Source of the DNA: Sphingobacteriales bacterium TSM_CSS
GTDB taxonomy: Bacteria > Bacteroidota > Bacteroidia > Chitinophagales > UBA2359
Length of the DNA: 64,000 nt
Direction: 5' to 3'
Assembly (NCBI GenBank): GCA_002212985.1
Contig: NBMY01000143.1
Span: forward strand, 1 to 64,000
Positions 1 to 8,306 of the stretch are shown piece by piece (within the stretch, counting starts at the first letter, position 1; every line of letters begins with the position of its first letter). The position numbers were made by a program, and so were the translations under genes. The notes below the pieces were generated by a model. That model saw only the letters and a program-made list of their open reading frames with translations, was not told where the DNA came from and made no database searches.

Positions 1-113
1 TTACAAGGAATTGGGAGATATTTTAATCTTTTTTTGCATTCATATTGGCATTATTCGACCTCTAAATTTACCCAAACCAAAAGCCGACCTCGCGTTAAAT
101 TTACCGATGTTTT

Positions 114-154
114 ATTAAAAAAAAGCTGCCCGGATGAAGGGGCAGCCTTTTTTT
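114..154. terminator. Intrinsic terminator, probably bidirectional
   Basis: A GCTGCCC/GGGCAGC stem is flanked by an A-run on the left and a T-run on the right, so it can terminate transcription in either direction. It lies just downstream of the minus-strand thioredoxin-fold gene. Bases 1-113 show no gene I can support. Confidence 0.8.
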
Positions 155-176
155 ATGCTTTTCGGGGAGCCATAGG

Positions 177-1760
177 TTAATCGTCATGGTAATCGCCAAA
201 TTCAGAACTTAGCCGGTCAACCAGTTGTAAAGCTGCAGAAATATCCGTTCCATCTCTGCGCATTTGTGCAACGTAAATGGCATTTTGAGCTGCGCTGTAA
301 GCTTTTTGGGGTTCATTGGTTCTTACAAGAAGCAGGGCATAGGTGTAGTTGTTGTAAAACTCATTTTCAATTCTGATAGATTCCTGCACCCACCCAATGG
401 CTTTTTTGAGCATTTTTTTATCGTTTACATTTCGTTGAAACTTAAGGGCAATATCGTTCAGAACTACAGGGTCGGAAATGGTATTTTCCTCCATATACCG
501 AGAAACCATTTTAGAATAAGCACTCCAGTCTTCAATTCCCTGGTAAAAGAGGCTGCGCATTTCAAACAAAAATGTCTCGTAATTGGGTAAATGCGAACGG
601 TAAATAACCTGTTCTGCTTTTGTAAAGAGCTTGCGGTCTTTTTCTCTTATGGCAGTAAGTACGGTATAATTTATGGCGTTTTTCACCTGCGAATTTACCG
701 CTTCGCCGCCTTTTCGGGTTTTGTAGTACTGAATATCGGCTACTAAATAATCTATGGCTTTGTTTTCGAGGTTAATGGCAAAGTCGTAAATAAAATTTTT
801 GTTTTGTTCCTTATAAAGGTTGGCTTTTTCCAGTTCCAAATAATAGTTTACCACCTGATTAAAAGCCTGATGCAACTTTTTAAGAAGGTAGGCGTACTCT
901 ATTATGGTATTTTGATTGGTGGTTGTATCGGAATATCTGAAATACTGCCGTAGTTCATTCAACCTTTTATAGTCGGCTTCCATTTGGCTTGACACAACCA
1001 CCACACTTGAGCCGGCGCGCACATCGGGTCGGTCATTAAACCGGGGCTTATCCTGCGGCTGCCGGGTAGAGGGCTGTTCGGGTGTTTTTATTACAAGCGG
1101 AGGAGGAGATTGGGTATTAAAAAATTCGGGGGCAGGGTCCGAAGTACTTTGGAATCCGCCCGCCTGCACATAATTCTGCGTGTTTTTTACCTGCACCTCC
1201 CTTTCTGTAAGAGGCGTAGTTGGCCTGTCCGAGGGCTGTTTTCCGTCATACATAGAGCCGCCGTTACTGGCAGCCGGTGGTTCGTTCATTCCGGCTATAA
1301 TACCATTTTCATAAGGATTGGTGATAACCTTATTCCCTATATATATCATATCGGTTATGCTCTTGCCTCCTGTTTCTTTGCGAATCAGGTTGCCTTCGTA
1401 ATCAAAATACAACAACACTGGTAATACCTCTCCCGATAAATCTACACTGTATGAATGGGCCAGTTCGTAATAAGAAAAATCCTGACTGTCTTCCGAATAG
1501 TTGATTTTTGTGCTTACAAAATGCTGGTTATATAAAATATACACATTGGGGTGTGTAAACACAAAAGTGTCCATATTGCGGCAATGTATGCAGGTGTTGC
1601 CATAAAGTTCCACAAAAACATACTTCCCTTCATTACGGGCTTTTTGGAGCAGGTTTTCCCAAGAATCGTGGCAAAAATTAATGCCGACAGGTTGGGCAGA
1701 AAGTTGCAAAAAATTTGTGGTAAGCAAACATAGGGAAATGAGTAGGATTAACCGTTTCAT
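177..1760 (-). CDS. Secreted thioredoxin-fold protein with helical C-terminal region
   Basis: The 527-residue product begins with a hydrophobic signal peptide (MKRLILLISLCLL, cleavage likely after SAQ). Residues ~30-140 form a thioredoxin-like domain with a CIHC redox motif in the setting VELYGNTCIHC, the pattern of periplasmic thioredoxin_7/DUF255-type proteins. A proline-rich, low-complexity linker (~150-250) leads to a helical C-terminal half that could be TPR-like. It is probably a periplasmic disulfide or redox protein; the substrate is unknown. The ATG at 1760 is chosen because the codon two residues upstream is TTG. No redox partner lies next to it. Confidence 0.75.
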   Translation of the reverse strand: MKRLILLISLCLLTTNFLQLSAQPVGINFCHDSWENLLQKARNEGKYVFVELYGNTCIHCRNMDTFVFTHPNVYILYNQHFVSTKINYSEDSQDFSYYELAHSYSVDLSGEVLPVLLYFDYEGNLIRKETGGKSITDMIYIGNKVITNPYENGIIAGMNEPPAASNGGSMYDGKQPSDRPTTPLTEREVQVKNTQNYVQAGGFQSTSDPAPEFFNTQSPPPLVIKTPEQPSTRQPQDKPRFNDRPDVRAGSSVVVVSSQMEADYKRLNELRQYFRYSDTTTNQNTIIEYAYLLKKLHQAFNQVVNYYLELEKANLYKEQNKNFIYDFAINLENKAIDYLVADIQYYKTRKGGEAVNSQVKNAINYTVLTAIREKDRKLFTKAEQVIYRSHLPNYETFLFEMRSLFYQGIEDWSAYSKMVSRYMEENTISDPVVLNDIALKFQRNVNDKKMLKKAIGWVQESIRIENEFYNNYTYALLLVRTNEPQKAYSAAQNAIYVAQMRRDGTDISAALQLVDRLSSEFGDYHDD

Positions 1761-1880
1761 TGACAAAAGTTAGGGGGTGATGCAAATTGACAAAGGTATT
1801 TGCCTTATATACGCAAAAACCGTGCTAATATTATATTGCATTACCCCGATATAGCATTTTCTTCAGATTAACGGTTGTAT

Positions 1881-4397
1881 TTACCGCGTTGCCTGTTGCA
1901 CCAATACCAGCACTGTAAGGATAGTGGCTATTTTTGAGGTAAGGCTGTCAAAGGCATCGTTCCAGTTCCGGTTTTTGCGCCGTTCCCGCCGGTCGGCTTC
2001 AAACCTTTTTTTGTCTGTAATATCCACATAAACGGTAGCGCCGTTTTCTACCCTTGGGTATCGTTTTATGCCCATAAAACTGCGGGCTTTGTCAATACGG
2101 CCGTTGGCCTGCTGCACATAGGTGCGCGATTTTTTGGCAAACCGCCCGAAACCGCCTCCATACCGGTTAATATAGTATTTGGCGCGTTTTTTTCCTTTTT
2201 CAAAAGGCACACTTATTTGCATGACTACGCTATCCACATCAAAATGGCTTACGGCGCCCCGCAGTGTTACCACGTTTTTCACCTTCGGAACAAAGATAGA
2301 GTCGCCATCGGATAAAATGTAGTTAAACTTCGACTTATTGGGTTTGGCAATGGCTTTATCCAAATCCAGCAATACATAACCGGTGCTGTCTTCCAAGCGG
2401 TACAGGCGCGCTCCCTGCCTGAAAGCATACAGAGTAGTTCCGCCGGTGCGTTCAATAAGGCTGGTCAGGCGTTCTTCCTTGCTAAGCAAGGTATATTCTC
2501 CGGGGTAGGTAACTTCGCCATAGATTTTTACTATTTGAGGCGGCTCAAAATTGGGTGAAATACGCACAAATACATGGTCGTACGGTTTAAGCGAAAAGTT
2601 GGCAGCCACGGTGTCAATGGTTAAATCGGGGTTTACCTGCACCCGTTTCACTACAATACGGTCGGTTGCAGGCCGTTTGGTATCGGGGTCGGTATAATTT
2701 ATCAACCTCGAAATTTCCAGTCTTTCGCTGGCTGCTTCGGCCTGCATACCGCCGGCAAGGTATAGCAGGTCTTTCAGGGTAAGGCCTTCGGCAAACTCAT
2801 ACTCGCCGGCTTGCCGAACAGCGCCAAATATTTTTACCGAAAAATCTTGCCTGAAATCTTTGCGCGATACTACCTGTATGGTATCGAGGTCTTGCACAAC
2901 TATGTTTTCGGCGGATTGGGGGTTGTCCAGCACTTCGCCCAGTTTAAACGGCAAAATTAGTTTCGACTGGTCTTCTTTGAGCCTTATAACATAGGCGCGG
3001 CTAAGGTCGGCTTCGTCTAATACGCCTTCGGTTTTAAGTAAAATATCCGATACCCGGTTGCCGGGCACTACTTCATATTTACCCGGCACTTTCACCGCGC
3101 CAACTACCTCTACATAATTTCGCAATCCTTTGGGTACTTTGTAAACAAAAATGCTGTCGCCGTTAATAAGCGGAAAATCGGTTTTATATTGGCGCAGGCT
3201 GTCAATATCTAAGTCAATCAGCACTTCTTTGTTACCCTGATAGCGTTTTATGTTTATATTTTTGGTAAAGGCATCGGCATTGAGGCCGCCGGCAAAGTCT
3301 ATTACCTTCTGAAGCCCCTCCCCTCCCCTAAGCTCGTAATTGTGAGTTCGGCGAATTTGCCCCGATATATTAACCACGCCTCCCATTGGCGGAACAACCA
3401 CATAATCATTGTTTTGCAGAAAAAAATCTTCGCGGCTGTTTGGGTTGGTAAGGTATTCGTAAATATCGAGGGTTTTTACCGTGTTGCCGTTTCTTCTTAT
3501 GTAAATTTGGCGCAGTGAACCAATTTGGTTGGGTCCGTTTATAGCCACCAACGCATTAAACACCGAAGTATTTGCCGGAAACCGGTAGGTACCCGGGTGC
3601 AACAGTTCTCCCACAAAATTGACACTTATTTTGTGCATGTAGGTAATGCTTATATCAATTTTGGAGGGGTCAAACTCATACACTTTGGCAAATTTATTTT
3701 TTATCACCTCTTTTGCGTTGCTCATGGCAAGCCCTTTCAGGCTAATACGTCCTACCAAATCGGGGTTAATGTTGCCGAGGGTATCTATGGTAAATTTTTT
3801 GTTGTAATCTATACTGCCCCACATAGATACGGTAACCTCGTCGCCAATGCCAAGCGGGTAGTTATCGGGGGGGCGTTCGTTGAGTTCGTTTTTAAAAACC
3901 ACTTCCAGCAGGTTGTGCCTGAAAAATTCCTGTCCGTAAACAATAGGTTCGGGCAGTTCAAGGGCTTTTTCTACCAAATCGCGCTTTTGCAGTTCTATGA
4001 GTTTAATGACATCTTCAATGCTTATACTGTCTTTTTTCCCTTTTTGCAGTTTTTCAAACTCTTTTCGCTTTACCTCATCTTTAATCATTTCCAGCGTATC
4101 CTGTGCCGCATTAAGGTCTATCAGTTCTTTTATGGTTTCTTCCGGAATGCCTAACTTGCGCAGTTCTTCGGGCGTAACCATAATTCGGTTAATTTTTGAA
4201 GTATCCTCCGATTGTGCGCGGCGGCGTGCATCTTCGTCTTGTTGCTGAATAAACCGGTCTAAATCATAGCGGTTGTAGTATTCTTCCTTTTTGCTGCGGT
4301 TTTTGTCATAAATGTTAAGGGTACGCACCTGTGCCAGTGCGTTTGTGGTAAGTTGCAGGGCAAACAGCACAAAAATGCTGTATAGAAAATATCTCAT
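1881..4397 (-). CDS. Polysaccharide-export outer-membrane protein, Wza-like with multiple SLBB domains
   Basis: The 838-residue protein has a signal peptide (cleaved near NALAQ) and a charged coiled region (~30-150). A Poly_export domain follows (~170-260, around PLGIGDEVTVSMWG), then about five SLBB repeats, each opening with a V-x-x-x-G-x-V/I-x-x-x-G-x-Y pattern (VNFVGELLHPGTY, VEVVGAVKVPGKY, VKIFGAVRQAGEY, VKIYGEVTYPGEY). The C-terminus is a hydrophobic segment (IATILTVLVLV). Wza-family proteins form the outer-membrane channel for capsule or exopolysaccharide. No Wzc or glycosyltransferase genes adjoin it here, so the polymer is unknown. It is longer than E. coli Wza (about 380 aa) because of the extra SLBB repeats, which is usual in Bacteroidota. 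Confidence 0.88.
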   Translation of the reverse strand: MRYFLYSIFVLFALQLTTNALAQVRTLNIYDKNRSKKEEYYNRYDLDRFIQQQDEDARRRAQSEDTSKINRIMVTPEELRKLGIPEETIKELIDLNAAQDTLEMIKDEVKRKEFEKLQKGKKDSISIEDVIKLIELQKRDLVEKALELPEPIVYGQEFFRHNLLEVVFKNELNERPPDNYPLGIGDEVTVSMWGSIDYNKKFTIDTLGNINPDLVGRISLKGLAMSNAKEVIKNKFAKVYEFDPSKIDISITYMHKISVNFVGELLHPGTYRFPANTSVFNALVAINGPNQIGSLRQIYIRRNGNTVKTLDIYEYLTNPNSREDFFLQNNDYVVVPPMGGVVNISGQIRRTHNYELRGGEGLQKVIDFAGGLNADAFTKNINIKRYQGNKEVLIDLDIDSLRQYKTDFPLINGDSIFVYKVPKGLRNYVEVVGAVKVPGKYEVVPGNRVSDILLKTEGVLDEADLSRAYVIRLKEDQSKLILPFKLGEVLDNPQSAENIVVQDLDTIQVVSRKDFRQDFSVKIFGAVRQAGEYEFAEGLTLKDLLYLAGGMQAEAASERLEISRLINYTDPDTKRPATDRIVVKRVQVNPDLTIDTVAANFSLKPYDHVFVRISPNFEPPQIVKIYGEVTYPGEYTLLSKEERLTSLIERTGGTTLYAFRQGARLYRLEDSTGYVLLDLDKAIAKPNKSKFNYILSDGDSIFVPKVKNVVTLRGAVSHFDVDSVVMQISVPFEKGKKRAKYYINRYGGGFGRFAKKSRTYVQQANGRIDKARSFMGIKRYPRVENGATVYVDITDKKRFEADRRERRKNRNWNDAFDSLTSKIATILTVLVLVQQATR

Positions 4398-4556
4398 TGT
4401 TTACCGAAAGTTGATTGAACTTGCAAAAGTACAAATTAAGAGTGTGTATGTTTACCCCTGTGGTTGCATCTCCTGCAAATATACCCGAAATTCACTCCTT
4501 ACAGAAGCAAAAAACCGGAGAAGCGCACAAAAAATGCCTATACTGTTTTAATATGA

Positions 4557-4585
4557 CAAAACCCCTTGATTTTCAAGGGGTTTTG
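4557..4585 (-). terminator. Terminator-like hairpin, probably the original tRNA terminator
   Basis: A perfect 12-bp stem CAAAACCCCTTG/CAAGGGGTTTTG surrounds a TTGA-type loop. Before the 5.1 kb element inserted, this would have lain directly downstream of the minus-strand tRNA whose 3' end is duplicated at 4597. A degenerate copy of the hairpin region (from 9721) now lies next to the intact tRNA. Confidence 0.6.
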
Positions 4586-4596
4586 GTGATTTGGTG

Positions 4597-4620
4597 GTGC
4601 TTCGGGCGGAAACCGAACCC
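4597..4620. repeat. attL: partial copy of tRNA 3' end
   Basis: Shares GTGCTTCGGGCGG and CGAACCC with the 3' end of the tRNA at 9754-9827, with mismatches only at four central positions. The similarity extends leftward to 4564, matching 9721 onward, so the flanking terminator region is partly duplicated too. Confidence 0.7.
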
Positions 4621-4738
4621 TTAGTTTTATTTGAAAATATACAATTAATTTTATCAGTAAAAACTCTTATTTTCAAAGGCTTTTGCAATATTGCAGAAAA
4701 CTTTAAATAAACTAAATTAAAAGCAGTAAACAAAAAAC

Positions 4739-4776
4739 CGCCTAAGATTTCGCCTAAGATTGTTTTTTTGCCTAAA
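4739..4776. promoter_or_regulatory. Left arm-type integrase sites (CGCCTAAGA x2, third degenerate)
   Basis: CGCCTAAGA occurs at 4739-4747 and 4751-4759, 12 bp apart, with a degenerate GCCTAAA at 4770-4776. The same motif pair, in the same orientation and spacing, sits at the right end of the element (9678, 9690). The third copy overlaps the integrase -7 element, so bound integrase or excisionase could control its own gene. Confidence 0.6.
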
Positions 4777-4780
4777 TTTG
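4773..4780 (+). promoter_or_regulatory. Probable integrase promoter (-7 element TAAATTTG)
   Basis: Matches the Bacteroidota TAnnTTTG -7 consensus, 30 nt before the integrase ATG. The -33 element is weak. Confidence 0.45.
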
Positions 4781-4810
4781 CCCTATCGAACAAAAAAAAA
4801 CAGCAAAAGC

Positions 4811-6067
4811 ATGAAAACACGATTTTATTTAACGGGCAGTGCAATTTGCATGAATGTTGCATACAACGGCAAACGGGTGCGTTTGGGTTTGGGTATTTCT
4901 GTAAACCCCGCCGATTTTGATACCGAAAAACAAACTGTTAAAAAAAGCGAGCCAACCTATGCCGAAATTAACAGGCAGTTAAAAAAAGCATCGGTTTTTG
5001 TAAATGAGTTTTACCATACCTATCTAAACAGCAACGGCAACACCCCGCCGCCGCCCGATGTGTTGGTAAATGCATTCAATAGCGGTTTTTTGAACAAAGC
5101 CGCCCGAACTGTAGCCCCCGAACCTCAACAAAATCAAGCATCGATTTTTCAGTTTGCCGATGATTTTTTAAAAACGGGCAAATTGAAACCTCAACGGGTT
5201 AGGCGTTTTAAAAATGTATTAAGTGTATTAAAAGAGTTTTTAACCGCCAACGTAATCAAACCAACATTTGAGGCATTAACGTTTGATATTTTGGAAAGCT
5301 ACAAAACATATTTGTTTGACAAAAAGCTATACAACCCAAATACCGCCGGTTTCCATGTTAAAATTGTTAAGCAAATTTTGAACGAAGCAACACGCCGGAA
5401 GCATAATAAAAACCTCGATTATCAAACAGGGTTTACAGCACCGGCAAACAATACCGACAATGTGTACTTAACCGAACCCGAACTACAAACGCTGTTAAGT
5501 ATTGATTTAACCGGCAAGCCGTATTTGAACAATACCCGCAACCTGTTTTTGATTGGTTGCTATTCGGGGTTAAGATTTTCTGATTTTTCGCAGTTGAAGC
5601 CCGAAAACATTACAACCGTTGAGGGTACGGAGTTTATTAATATTGCTCAACAAAAAACGGGTAATAAAGTAACAATACCTTTGCACCCCGTTGTAAAAAA
5701 ACTATTGAGCGCAAACAACGGCAAGCCCCCCCGCCCGATAACGAACCAACGGTTAAACGAGTATGTAAAGGAACTTTGCCAGATTGCAGGTATTAACACG
5801 CCCGTAGAAGTCACAAAGTACAAAGCGCAAATGCGAACCAAAACAACCCGCCAAAAATGGCAACTTGTTACCACACATACCGCCCGCCGGAGTTTTGCAA
5901 CAAACGCATATTTGGCAGGTTTACCGATTGATTTAATTAGCTCAATTTTGGGGCATAGCAACATACAACAAACGCAAACTTATTTAAAATTAGATGCCCA
6001 CGAAAAAGCAATGCAGGCAGCAAAACACGCATTTTTCAACCCCTCGCAAATGCAAATAGCAAAGTAA
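4811..6067 (+). CDS. Tyrosine recombinase (integrase) of the 5.1 kb element
   Basis: The 418-residue protein has an N-terminal arm-binding-like region (~1-60), a SAM-like core-binding domain (~110-200) and a C-terminal catalytic domain. The catalytic residues are visible: Arg in GCYSGLRFSD, His-x-x-Arg in THTARRSF, His in LGHSN and the nucleophile Tyr in TYLKLD. The length is usual for Bacteroidota element integrases. The start is taken as the ATG at 4811, because the upstream in-frame extension is not integrase-like and overlaps the promoter. It should catalyse integration at the tRNA 3' end through the att repeats at 4597 and 9753. Unusually, it lies at the end of the element farthest from the intact tRNA. 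A strong terminator follows at once. Confidence 0.92.
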   Translation: MKTRFYLTGSAICMNVAYNGKRVRLGLGISVNPADFDTEKQTVKKSEPTYAEINRQLKKASVFVNEFYHTYLNSNGNTPPPPDVLVNAFNSGFLNKAARTVAPEPQQNQASIFQFADDFLKTGKLKPQRVRRFKNVLSVLKEFLTANVIKPTFEALTFDILESYKTYLFDKKLYNPNTAGFHVKIVKQILNEATRRKHNKNLDYQTGFTAPANNTDNVYLTEPELQTLLSIDLTGKPYLNNTRNLFLIGCYSGLRFSDFSQLKPENITTVEGTEFINIAQQKTGNKVTIPLHPVVKKLLSANNGKPPRPITNQRLNEYVKELCQIAGINTPVEVTKYKAQMRTKTTRQKWQLVTTHTARRSFATNAYLAGLPIDLISSILGHSNIQQTQTYLKLDAHEKAMQAAKHAFFNPSQMQIAK

Positions 6068-6073
6068 ATAAGA

Positions 6074-6128
6074 ATGCCCCGAACCCCGCCAAGTTTCAAA
6101 GCACAACGGGGTAACGGGGCATATTTTT
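6074..6128 (+). terminator. Integrase terminator
   Basis: Long GC-rich stem (ATGCCCCG-A-ACCCCG against CGGGGT-A-ACGGGGCAT) followed by ATTTTT. It should insulate the integrase from the next gene. Confidence 0.8.
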
Positions 6129-6152
6129 GATAACTCAAAAACGTGCAAATTT

Positions 6153-7616
6153 ATGAAAAAACATTTGAACCCGCCGCAAAATGTGGCAATTTTCAACAAA
6201 ACAGCAGGCATTTACAATGCCGCAAATGGCAGTATTTTAGTAGGTACATTTTTAGGATTGCTAACCGAATATGCAATTTTACGGCACATTCTCAACACGC
6301 ATTTAACCGAATTTTGGCAGGCAATACCGCCGCTATTGATTACCGCCGCCGCCGGTATTATCTGTTTTTTTCTTGCAGTTGAGCGCATACGGTACGGCAA
6401 AGAAGCAAGCAAGGTAATAATTGATAAAGAAAGCAGGCAATTAGGGTTTGCGGCAAACGGTATTGTTTTTGTAGCTTGTTTCGCTATTTATGGTATTTCA
6501 GTTGCTTTATCTTACATCGGTACAATAGATACCGTAAACAATGCAATAAAAGCACCTACCCTACAAACCACCGCCTCAACCGATAGCAGCACCGCCGCTA
6601 AATTGCAGGCAATTAACAGGCAATATTCAACCGATAGCAGCACAACTGCCAAACAATGGGCAAGCCGTATAAATGCCGAAAGTAAAAAGCATACAGGCGA
6701 AATACAAGCCCTACAAACGCAAATTGCCGCCGGTAAACATTGGTTAAAGCCCAAAGTAAAAGCCGCCCAGAACGAAAAAGAAACAGCAATAAATGCATTA
6801 AAAAGCGAGCGAGCCGCCGCAATGTTGAGGCTAACCGAAACCAAACGCCAACAAACCGAAATTGCCGCCGCCGCCGCCGCAAATGAAATAAACAGCATAC
6901 AAACCGCCAACCAAACCGCCGCCGCCCGTTATAATTTTCTGATTGATAAAGCCGGTACAATTTTGCCAGTAATGGTATTAATTGCCCTAACTTTGATTTT
7001 ATTCGGGTGTTTCATAGTGGAGAAATTTAAATATAAATCGGGCATTAAAGAAGTGATTTTGCCGAATGAATACGATTTATTACCCGATATATTTACCGAA
7101 TATAAAGAAGCCCTAAAAACTTATTTTTCGGGCATTCTTAGAATGGGTGCTGCTGCAATACGCAAACGGGCAATACCGGCAACGGCAACGGTAAACGAAA
7201 ACGCCGCCGAACTTATAAAGTTAGAACTTGAAAAGTACAAAGAGCGAATTTTACAAATGGGTGAAACAAACACACCCACCACCACACCCACCCCAGCAAA
7301 TATCGGGTTTAAACAATACCCGCCGAACCATACCCCAGAAAATGCGCAAAGTGGTGTAATTTCTGTAATTACACCCGATAACACCCAAAAACAAGTTGTT
7401 TTGGAATTACTCAACACCTATAAAATTGAACGCCAAAGATTGCAAATAAATCAAAAGCGTAAACGTGAAAACACGGGCAACCCTGAAACGCTTCAAACAA
7501 ACATTGCCAAACACGCCGCCGCAATGCAAGCCGCCGAAAATGCACTATTGCAGGCAGGGTTCAAAGTGTACCACAATGCCGAGAGCCGCAAAATTGAACT
7601 TTTGCCCCTATTGTAG
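6153..7616 (+). CDS. Membrane protein with internal coiled coil, unknown function
   Basis: I do not recognise a family for this 487-residue protein. It shows two hydrophobic segments near the N-terminus (~28-48 and 58-76), a third at ~100-122, an Ala/Gln/Thr-rich charged coiled-coil region (~135-255) and a fourth hydrophobic segment (~268-288). A soluble C-terminal half (~295-487) contains a Pro/Thr-rich linker (~370-400). The layout, an extended coiled coil between membrane segments, recalls structural or secretion-related proteins of small mobile elements, but there is no visible Walker A motif, so it is not Zot-like. A TATTTTTG element at 6122-6129 may be its promoter. The poly-Ala codon runs (GCC GCC) reflect a compositional bias also seen elsewhere in this element. 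Confidence 0.7.
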   Translation: MKKHLNPPQNVAIFNKTAGIYNAANGSILVGTFLGLLTEYAILRHILNTHLTEFWQAIPPLLITAAAGIICFFLAVERIRYGKEASKVIIDKESRQLGFAANGIVFVACFAIYGISVALSYIGTIDTVNNAIKAPTLQTTASTDSSTAAKLQAINRQYSTDSSTTAKQWASRINAESKKHTGEIQALQTQIAAGKHWLKPKVKAAQNEKETAINALKSERAAAMLRLTETKRQQTEIAAAAAANEINSIQTANQTAAARYNFLIDKAGTILPVMVLIALTLILFGCFIVEKFKYKSGIKEVILPNEYDLLPDIFTEYKEALKTYFSGILRMGAAAIRKRAIPATATVNENAAELIKLELEKYKERILQMGETNTPTTTPTPANIGFKQYPPNHTPENAQSGVISVITPDNTQKQVVLELLNTYKIERQRLQINQKRKRENTGNPETLQTNIAKHAAAMQAAENALLQAGFKVYHNAESRKIELLPLL

Positions 7617-7812
7617 GGGGCGCAGCACCATAAAACCCATGTATTAAGAGCAAATAAAGCAAAAGCAAGCCAACCTAAACGCACTCTTTGAAGTTACGCC
7701 GCAAATTTCGGTAAATATCCAAAAAAACTAAGCAAACAGCCCCCAAAAGCCCCGCATTTGCGTTTTAAGCAACTTTTGCCACATTTGAACAACACATACT
7801 TATTTTTACTAA

Positions 7813-7860
7813 ATGCCCGTATAAGCAAAATAAAACGCTTTTACGGGCATTTGTTTTTTT
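7813..7860 (+). terminator. Intrinsic terminator in the element
   Basis: ATGCCCGTA pairs with TACGGGCAT; a second short AAGC/GCTT pairing extends the stem inward. A run of Ts follows. It probably ends transcription from the membrane-protein gene. Confidence 0.7.
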
Positions 7861-7902
7861 ATTGCCTATTTGCCGCCCGTTTTGGTTTTACCCCACCTAA
7901 CC

Positions 7903-7933
7903 TTGTACGGGCAATTTGCCCCCTTTAACTTTG
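7903..7933 (+). promoter_or_regulatory. Promoter of the excisionase-like gene
   Basis: TTG at 7903-7905, then 20 nt, then TAACTTTG at 7926-7933, a full match to the Bacteroidota -33/-7 pattern. The ATG lies 35 nt downstream. Confidence 0.7.
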
Positions 7934-7967
7934 TTGCGTTCAATTTAACCAAACCAAACTGCAACCC

Positions 7968-8249
7968 ATGCAAAATTTTGTATTAATTGATGCAAGCGAA
8001 TTAAAGCAATTACTAAACGATGTTTTAGATGCTAAATTAAAACAGCACACCCCGCCCCCGCCGGTAGTGGTAACAACCGAGTTACCCGAATTGCTTACCA
8101 GAAAACAGGCTGCAAACTTGTTAAACATATCTTTGGTAACATTGCAAAAGCATACCGATAGCGGCAAGCTACCCGCCGAGCGTTTGGGGCATCGGGTTTT
8201 GTACCGCAAAGAAGCCGTTTTTAACGCATTGCAAAAAATCAAGGTTTAA
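7968..8249 (+). CDS. Excisionase-like HTH protein (HTH_17/MerR-type)
   Basis: The 93-residue protein has a helix-turn-helix of the kind found in excisionases and AlpA-like regulators: LLTRKQAANLLNIS...LQKHTDSGKLP, with the wing-like LGHRVLYRKEAV following. The N-terminal ~40 residues are helical and proline-rich. In integrative elements such proteins bind DNA to steer excision or switch on replication genes. It has its own good promoter and is followed by a 10-bp stem-loop ahead of rep. Confidence 0.8.
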   Translation: MQNFVLIDASELKQLLNDVLDAKLKQHTPPPPVVVTTELPELLTRKQAANLLNISLVTLQKHTDSGKLPAERLGHRVLYRKEAVFNALQKIKV

Positions 8250-8258
8250 CCCAAAAAA

Positions 8259-8290
8259 AACGGGTTGCAGCACACCCGCCGCAACCCGTT
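8259..8290. repeat. Perfect stem-loop between HTH gene and rep
   Basis: AACGGGTTGC (8259-8268) pairs exactly with GCAACCCGTT (8281-8290) around a 12-nt loop. The T-run is on the wrong side for a plus-strand terminator. The position directly before rep is compatible with a replication origin hairpin or an RNA control element. Confidence 0.6.
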
Positions 8291-8306
8291 AAAAGCATGA
8301 AAATTC

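Larger units (their letters stand above)
4398..4810. other. Intergenic stretch holding terminator, attL and integrase control region
   Basis: No gene is seen. The stretch holds a strong hairpin (4557-4585), the left att copy (4597-4620), a 12-bp perfect palindrome TGCAATATTGCA (4684-4695), two CGCCTAAGA repeats (4739, 4751) plus a degenerate third, GCCTAAA (4770), and a TAAATTTG -7 element (4773-4780) ahead of the integrase. Confidence 0.7.
7617..7967. other. Non-coding centre of the 5.1 kb element
   Basis: No gene is seen. The stretch starts with a GCCCC...GGGGGC hairpin (about 7603-7621), has an AT-rich middle and a terminator-like hairpin (7813-7860), and ends with a good promoter (7903-7933) for the HTH gene. 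It is a candidate replication or control region. Confidence 0.5.

Noticed and set aside
4548-4862. Minus-strand frame across the attL region
   Set aside because: Runs through the terminator, att repeat and integrase promoter; no coding signal.
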